Shown one piece after another: positions 59,771-64,000 of a stretch of 64,000 nt of DNA. The stretch's first letter is position 1, and each line of letters starts with the position of its first letter. The stretch is from assembly GCA_013180625.2 (NCBI GenBank), contig SNVD02001362.1:1119501-1183500 (forward strand), read 5' to 3'. The notes below the pieces were generated by a model that saw only the letters and a list, made by a program, of their open reading frames with translations, had not been told where the DNA came from and did not search any database. The stretch is from Boswellia sacra (taxonomy: Eukaryota > Streptophyta > Magnoliopsida > Sapindales > Burseraceae). Position numbers and translations under genes: made by a program.

Positions 59771-59808
59771 CTGTCTCTTATACACATCTAGATGTGTATA
59801 AGAGACAG
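59771..59808. other. Tn5 mosaic-end pair (library adapter artefact)
   Basis: 59771-59789 reads CTGTCTCTTATACACATCT and 59790-59808 is its exact reverse complement. This is the 19 bp Tn5 mosaic end used in transposase-based library kits, and the back-to-back 38 bp form equals the mate-pair junction adapter. It replaces about 35 bp of the RT-RNase H junction (the expected RPDI..A...VSR block is missing). Not plant DNA. Confidence 0.97.
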
Positions 59809-60391
59809 GGTATATGCATGATCCTGGTAAAGGACATTGGCAAGCAATGAAATGGATTCTACGGTATTTGTTGAGAACCGTAGATGTTGGCTTAGTCTTT
59901 GAGAGGGATGATACATGTGGTCAGTATGCTATTGGTATGTTGATTCAGATTATGCTGGTGATTTGGATAAACGTCGGTCGACAATCGGTTATGTGTTTAC
60001 TCTTGCAAGAGCACCAGTGAGTTGGAAGTCTACTTTACAGTCTACAGTGGCTTTGTCTACTACAGAGGCAGAGTATATGGCAATAACAGAGGCTGTGAAG
60101 GAAGCTATTTGGTTACAGGGATTGCTGGATGAATTGGGAATTGGGCAGAAGAAGATTACTCTTTATTCTGACAGTCAGAGTGCTATCCACTTAGTGAAGA
60201 ATCCAGTGTTCCATGTTCGTATGAAGCATATTGATGTTCGATATCATTTTGTGCGGGAGATCATTGATGAAGGAAAAATCTTACTTCAGAAGATTGAGAC
60301 TGCCGAAAATCCTGCAGATATGTTGACTAAGGTTGTGACATCGATCAAGTTCAGTCATTGTTTGGACTTGATCAACATTGTGCGAGTTTGA
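59809..60391 (+). pseudogene. C3 RNase H and pol C-terminus
   Basis: 59814-59930 carries MHDPGKGHWQAMKWILRYLL. A one-base frameshift near 59930 moves to 59915-60391: [37 protein letters not shown] (RNase H), [32 protein letters not shown], then [11 protein letters not shown] and the stop at 60391. Confidence 0.92.
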
Positions 60392-60478
60392 TCGCGCCAT
60401 TAGGCGCATTTGTAGGCGTTGCAGTTGTGATAGAGAATATGGGAAAAAGAAAAGTCTTGTGGTGGATTGGTATATTCG

Positions 60479-60492
60479 CCAAGGTAGAGATT
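60479..60492 (+). other. Polypurine tract of C3
   Basis: GCCAAGGTAGAGAT immediately before the 3' LTR. Short and interrupted, as in TNT1-like elements. Confidence 0.7.
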
Positions 60493-61057
60493 TGTTGAGC
60501 TTTGTGGCTCATATGCACAAAATGAAAGATCCCACATTGCTTAAATAGCAAAGCTTGGGACTTTTGTAGGCTTATAAAAGAAGCCTTTTGGGAAATGAAT
60601 AAGTGTTCCAATTGAAATATCATTTACCCCCCCATAATTGTAAGGTCTCACATATAAGACCTCATTGTTTAAGGGTCTTTCATTAAGGACCTTAAAAGTT
60701 TGTAATATTTGTTTTTTTTCCCTTTTGATTTTTGGGTATTTGTAGTATTGCCCAATTGCTTGGGTAATTACAGTTTGACCCAACTATTTGGATAATTGTA
60801 GTTTGGCCCAATAGTTGTGGTATTTGTATTGTGGCCCAAAAGTTTGTAATTCTCTTTGAAGATAGTGGAAAGTTTCTTCAGCGACGCCGAGGACGTAGGT
60901 ACTAATACCGAACCTCGTTAAATCCTGGTGTATTTTCTATTTCTGCATTGTGGTTGATTGGTTGTCTCTTTAGTTACTATTATATTCAATTATCTGGCAT
61001 AGTTGTGGTTGTGCATTTGGTTGTTCTGTTGGTTGTTGCTTCCGCTTGTGCATAACA
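60493..61057 (+). repeat. 3' LTR of C3
   Basis: 565 bp, TGTTGAGC..GCATAACA. Contains the 52 bp absent from the 5' LTR (about 60948-60999). Confidence 0.95.
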
Positions 61058-61611
61058 GGTAAAAGTTGATAGCTTAACCTTTATGCAACATGATCTTTTT
61101 TTGTTAGAAAACCAGCTTCCTTCTCGAGTGCTGGAGTTATTAATGAGCTGCTTAAATAACGAAAATGAGATGAGGGAGTCAGTTGAAAAGTTTGTCCTTG
61201 ATAGCATCAGGGCACCATGGGAAAAGCAAGAGGAAGTAGAGCTTCGGTAGTACCAAAATGAAAGACCGATTCATCTCCTTGACCTTTTGCGAACAAGACT
61301 TCTTCAGTCTGTCAAGAAAGAGCAAACACCATGTTCGATAGCGCAACAACTAATTAAGAATGTGGTTGAGTTCATAAAAGAGCCATTTGAGAAATTTCAA
61401 GATTTGATCGAATGCATAGGTAAAGTATTCGAGAACTCATCATGTCTGCAAACACGGGATTTACATTTTTTTCGTAGTGTTGAAGAGCTTAAAGCAGCAG
61501 GGATTCGAATGAGAGCTAGCAATTCATGCCGTTTAACAGATATTACTTATAATCTTGGAACTTTAAAACTTCCTCCAATCATAGGGAACGATTCCACGGC
61601 ATTTATTTTTT

Positions 61612-62301
61612 TAGAAATCATTTTACTCTTCATTAGTGATGACTTTGTTCGAATTAATCTTGTGGTTTTTAAACGTCAAAACTATAGATTACTAGCAAGA
61701 TTTACTAACTGACTTATTTTATGAAAAGGTATGTATGGAATCAATGTTTTGTATAATAAAACCTACGGATAAACTCGAATTTTCAATAACCGGAAAAGCT
61801 TAAACATCAATTTTTTTTTAATTAAAAAACCTCAATTATTTATCACTGTTTAATCCAAGGATATAGGGCCTTGGAAGTTCCTTTGTGGCCGAAAAGAAGA
61901 GGGGTCACTCTCGGGCATTAAGATGTAAAGACGAGGCCCAACAAGACTAAGCAGTTTTTATGTCCTTCTTGGGTTAGGAAAATAGGCTAAAACACCATAT
62001 AGGCTGGCTTTTGTCTACGGTTGCACGGAGTTGTAAGAAACTTGAACTGCGAAGGATTGCGGTCACTCTCCTCTACCCCCTTCTCTCTCTCAGTGTTTCC
62101 ACAGGTCGATTGCTTCCTTCTCTATTTCTCTCTGTGAAATTAGGCTCTCCATTCACATTATTTTTTGATACATTACAAGAAGATAGTAAGCAAAGAAACG
62201 TCAGATCTTTTTTTTTTTTATTATTGAACTCAATACTGCTTATATACGCTGCCGTTTAGCCTTTAATTCACAGGCTTCTGCACTATTAGGGCTGAAAAAA
62301 A
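61612..62301. other. Region between DUF247 pseudogene 2 and PRP38
   Basis: 61612-61850 is the paralogue of 42040-42243 plus 52084-52140. 61860-62301 is less AT-rich, with pyrimidine tracts, and is likely the promoter and 5' UTR of PRP38. No obvious TATA box directly upstream of the start codon; a TATATA stretch is at about 62242. Confidence 0.55.
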
Positions 62302-63779
62302 ATGGCGAACCGTACAGACCCAGCAGCGAAGAGCATACGAGGAACGAACCCACAAAACCTGGTAGAGAAGATCCTCCGCACCAAGATACACCAGAGCACG
62401 TACTGGAAGGAACAGTGTTTCGGATTAACGGCGGAAACTTTGGTCGACAAAGCCATGGAACTCGACCACCTTGGGGGCAGTTTCGGCGGCAGCCAAAAAC
62501 CCACCCCCTTCATGTGTCTTGTCATGAAAATGCTCCAGATCCAGCCTGAGAAGGACATTGTTGTTGAGTTTATCAAAAACGACGATTACAAGTAATCTAT
62601 TACAACCCTTTTTATTTAAATTAATTAATTTACTATGTGGTAAAATTGGAGTAAAATTCAGAGTAAATTGTTTTGTTTATTAGATTCTTATGTGCAGGTA
62701 TGTCCGAGTTCTGGGAGCGTTTTACTTGCGGCTTACTGGGATTGATATTGATATTTATAGTTACCTTGAGCCATTGTACAATGACTATAGAAAATTGAGG
62801 CGAAAATTGCCTGATGGACGTAAGTTTTAAGTTCGGTAGTTTCCTAATTTTTTTTTTCTTTTTATAAATCTTGCAACTTGGCTGATGTGTGGTTCTTGCT
62901 TTTATTTTCAGAATTTTCTTTGACTCATGTGGATGAGGTGATTGATGAACTTCTTACGAAAGATTACTCGTGCGACATTGCATTGCCTCGCATTAAGAAA
63001 AGGTAATTCTCTTGAGTAATTATTAGTTTTATGTTGTGAATCTTTTGTTGTTTGGTTTGTTTTGATAACTCGTGGATGATTAGTTAAAGCGTAATTAGAA
63101 TTATAATGTTCTGATGTTGAGGGTTGTCTAAGGGAATGTATTCAAAATACAAAGGAGAACAAGTGAGGTAAAGTTGTTTGGTACTTATTTTGATGCTTAA
63201 ATTGGTAAAATAGCTTCTGAAGTAACTTGGATAAGCATATTCTTGCTCGAGTATTTGGATTAGCTTATTTTGATGGTGTTCTGGAGTACTTGGTGGATTA
63301 GGAGTCAAATTGCATCTGGATTGCAAAGAAGTAAAAACAAATACTTGTTGGAGTGATTTTGGAAAGTTGGGATTGTCTTGTTGAGAATATGTATTTCTTG
63401 TTGAATTCCTTTTTATTTGAATATATCTAATTTGTCTTCATGAAATCTTGTTAAAATATGTTGCACATATTTTTTCTTTTACCAAACAGATGGAATCTTG
63501 AGACAGTTGGTGCACTGGAACCTAGAATAAGTGTTCTAGAAGATGACTTCGAGGAAGAGGAAGAGAAGGAGGAGAATGATCAGCTCGGCGATGGATTGGA
63601 AGATGGGGCTTATGAGAAGGTTCGTATTTCTTTCCTTGTCAAAGTATAATCTTGCTCTTGTTCTTGCTATTATTTAGAATTTTGTTTCATCTTATTCTGT
63701 GTTAACAGGATTATCACCATGGGAGAAGCCCTGTAAGGGAGAGAGATAGAGATAAAAGACGCGAAAGTTATAGATACAG
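62302..63779 (+). CDS. PRP38: Pre-mRNA-splicing factor PRP38 (partial, runs off right edge)
   Basis: Five exons: 62302-62591, 62698-62819, 62912-63002, 63490-63619, 63709-63779, all with GT-AG introns and a continuous frame. More exons follow outside the window. It starts MANRTDPAAKSIRGTNPQNL and includes YVRVLGAFYLRLTGIDIDIY, FSLTHVDEVIDELLTKDYSC and ALPRIKKRWNLETVGALEPR, the PRP38 N-terminal domain over about residues 10-180. Then come an acidic run (DDFEEEEEKEEND) and the start of the RS-like tail (RERDRDKRRES). PRP38 is a nuclear spliceosomal protein that joins with the tri-snRNP and is needed for activation of complex B. No disablement is seen. The only apparently functional host gene here. 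Confidence 0.95.
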
Positions 63780-64000
63780 GTACAAGTCCTTTAATTAATT
63801 ATTTTTCTTATTTATTATTTTTTTTTTCCTGTTTTTTCATCTGGTTTTCTTGTGGAATGGTATCAAGAAGAAGTCTTTTCATTTCCTTCTTTGTTTTTAG
63901 TTTCTATGCCTATAATTGGTCTGTGGTCGGATGTTCTTTTATCTAGTGTACTTGTATAATTTGTGACAGATTTTTTTTTCCTAACACTTTTTTTTTTTTT

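Larger units (their letters stand above)
55727..61057 (+). mobile_element. Tork/TNT1-like Ty1/copia retrotransposon C3
   Basis: LTRs 55727-56240 and 60493-61057, exact TSD GGTAA (55722-55726 and 61058-61062), tRNA-Met primer site and a gag-pol ORF in copia order. Gag and integrase resemble TNT1. The LTRs differ by about ten substitutions by eye, all transitions, plus a 52 bp indel, so insertion is fairly recent. Frameshifts, two Trp-to-stop changes and an adapter artefact interrupt the ORF. Confidence 0.95.
55177..61611 (+). pseudogene. DUF247 (UPF0481) protein pseudogene 2, split by copia C3
   Basis: Part 1 (55177-55726) carries SSILEEKFKSLDDALV, KPRMVSIGPYHHIESGKL and RFDDDELTWIFFVDECAILQ. 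Part 2 (61058-61611) continues in the same frame once C3 and one TSD copy are removed: HDLFLLENQLPSRVLELLMS, LLDLLRTRLLQSVKKE, GTLKLPPIIGNDSTAF. One in-frame TAG lies at about 61249 (likely a former CAG). After 61611 the C-terminal third and membrane anchor are replaced by unrelated repeat sequence. Start placed at the ATG before PPSWLKE, because sequence upstream looks like a splice acceptor. Paralogue of 23378-24884. Confidence 0.9.

Noticed and set aside
59085..59801. A reverse transcriptase ending in CLLYTSRCV as a natural truncated protein.
   Set aside because: The last nine residues or so are translated from the Tn5 mosaic-end adapter.

Overview
The window looks like nuclear DNA from a dicot plant, probably a woody eudicot. 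It is AT-rich, the one clearly intact gene has short exons with GT-AG introns, and most of the sequence is nested plant-type transposable elements (Athila-like Ty3, several Ty1/copia lineages, CACTA, MULE-like, PIF/Harbinger and hAT). The species cannot be fixed from the sequence. No bacterial operon, CRISPR array, phage or rRNA gene was seen.

Layout. 1-12914 is a three-level nest. An Athila-like element in minus orientation (B1: 5' LTR 11570-12914, leader 10652-11569) is interrupted by a second Athila-like element (A: gag-pol 1-3902, 5' LTR 4284-10651). The LTR of A is split by a 5.07 kb CACTA element without a transposase (5249-10315, TSD ATC). 13129-14543 is a 0.7 kb tandem duplication. 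15023-22726 is bounded by long terminal inverted repeats of Mutator-like type and holds two minus-strand copia elements, one decayed (15733-20455) and one very short but structurally complete (20579-22155, TSD AGATA). 23378-24884 is a DUF247 (UPF0481) pseudogene. 28356-33934 is a PIF/Harbinger element (TSD TAA) with a decayed Myb-like ORF1 and three captured exons of a cytosolic-type arginyl-tRNA synthetase. 34237-39604 is a deleted Athila-like derivative (B2). 40508-41351 is an 844 bp hAT-type non-autonomous element with a perfect 8 bp TSD. 42244-52083 is a 9.8 kb SIRE-like copia element with an extra ORF region after pol. 55177-61611 is a second DUF247 pseudogene, split by a 5.3 kb Tork/TNT1-like copia element (55727-61057, TSD GGTAA). 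From 62302 to the right edge lies the 5' part of a gene for the splicing factor PRP38, the only apparently functional host gene.

Most notable points: (1) a back-to-back pair of 19 bp Tn5 mosaic ends at 59771-59808 inside the youngest copia element, identical to a mate-pair junction adapter, so an assembly artefact that breaks pol; (2) capture of arginyl-tRNA synthetase exons, introns included, by the PIF/Harbinger element; (3) a short copia element whose LTR ends carry an internal copy of the primer-binding-site junction; (4) a paralogous sequence that acts as an empty site for the SIRE-like insertion; (5) the CACTA element built from tandem subterminal arrays. I see no undescribed defence or metabolic system. 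The interest lies in transposon architecture, gene capture and one sequencing artefact. All boundaries and identities were judged by eye.
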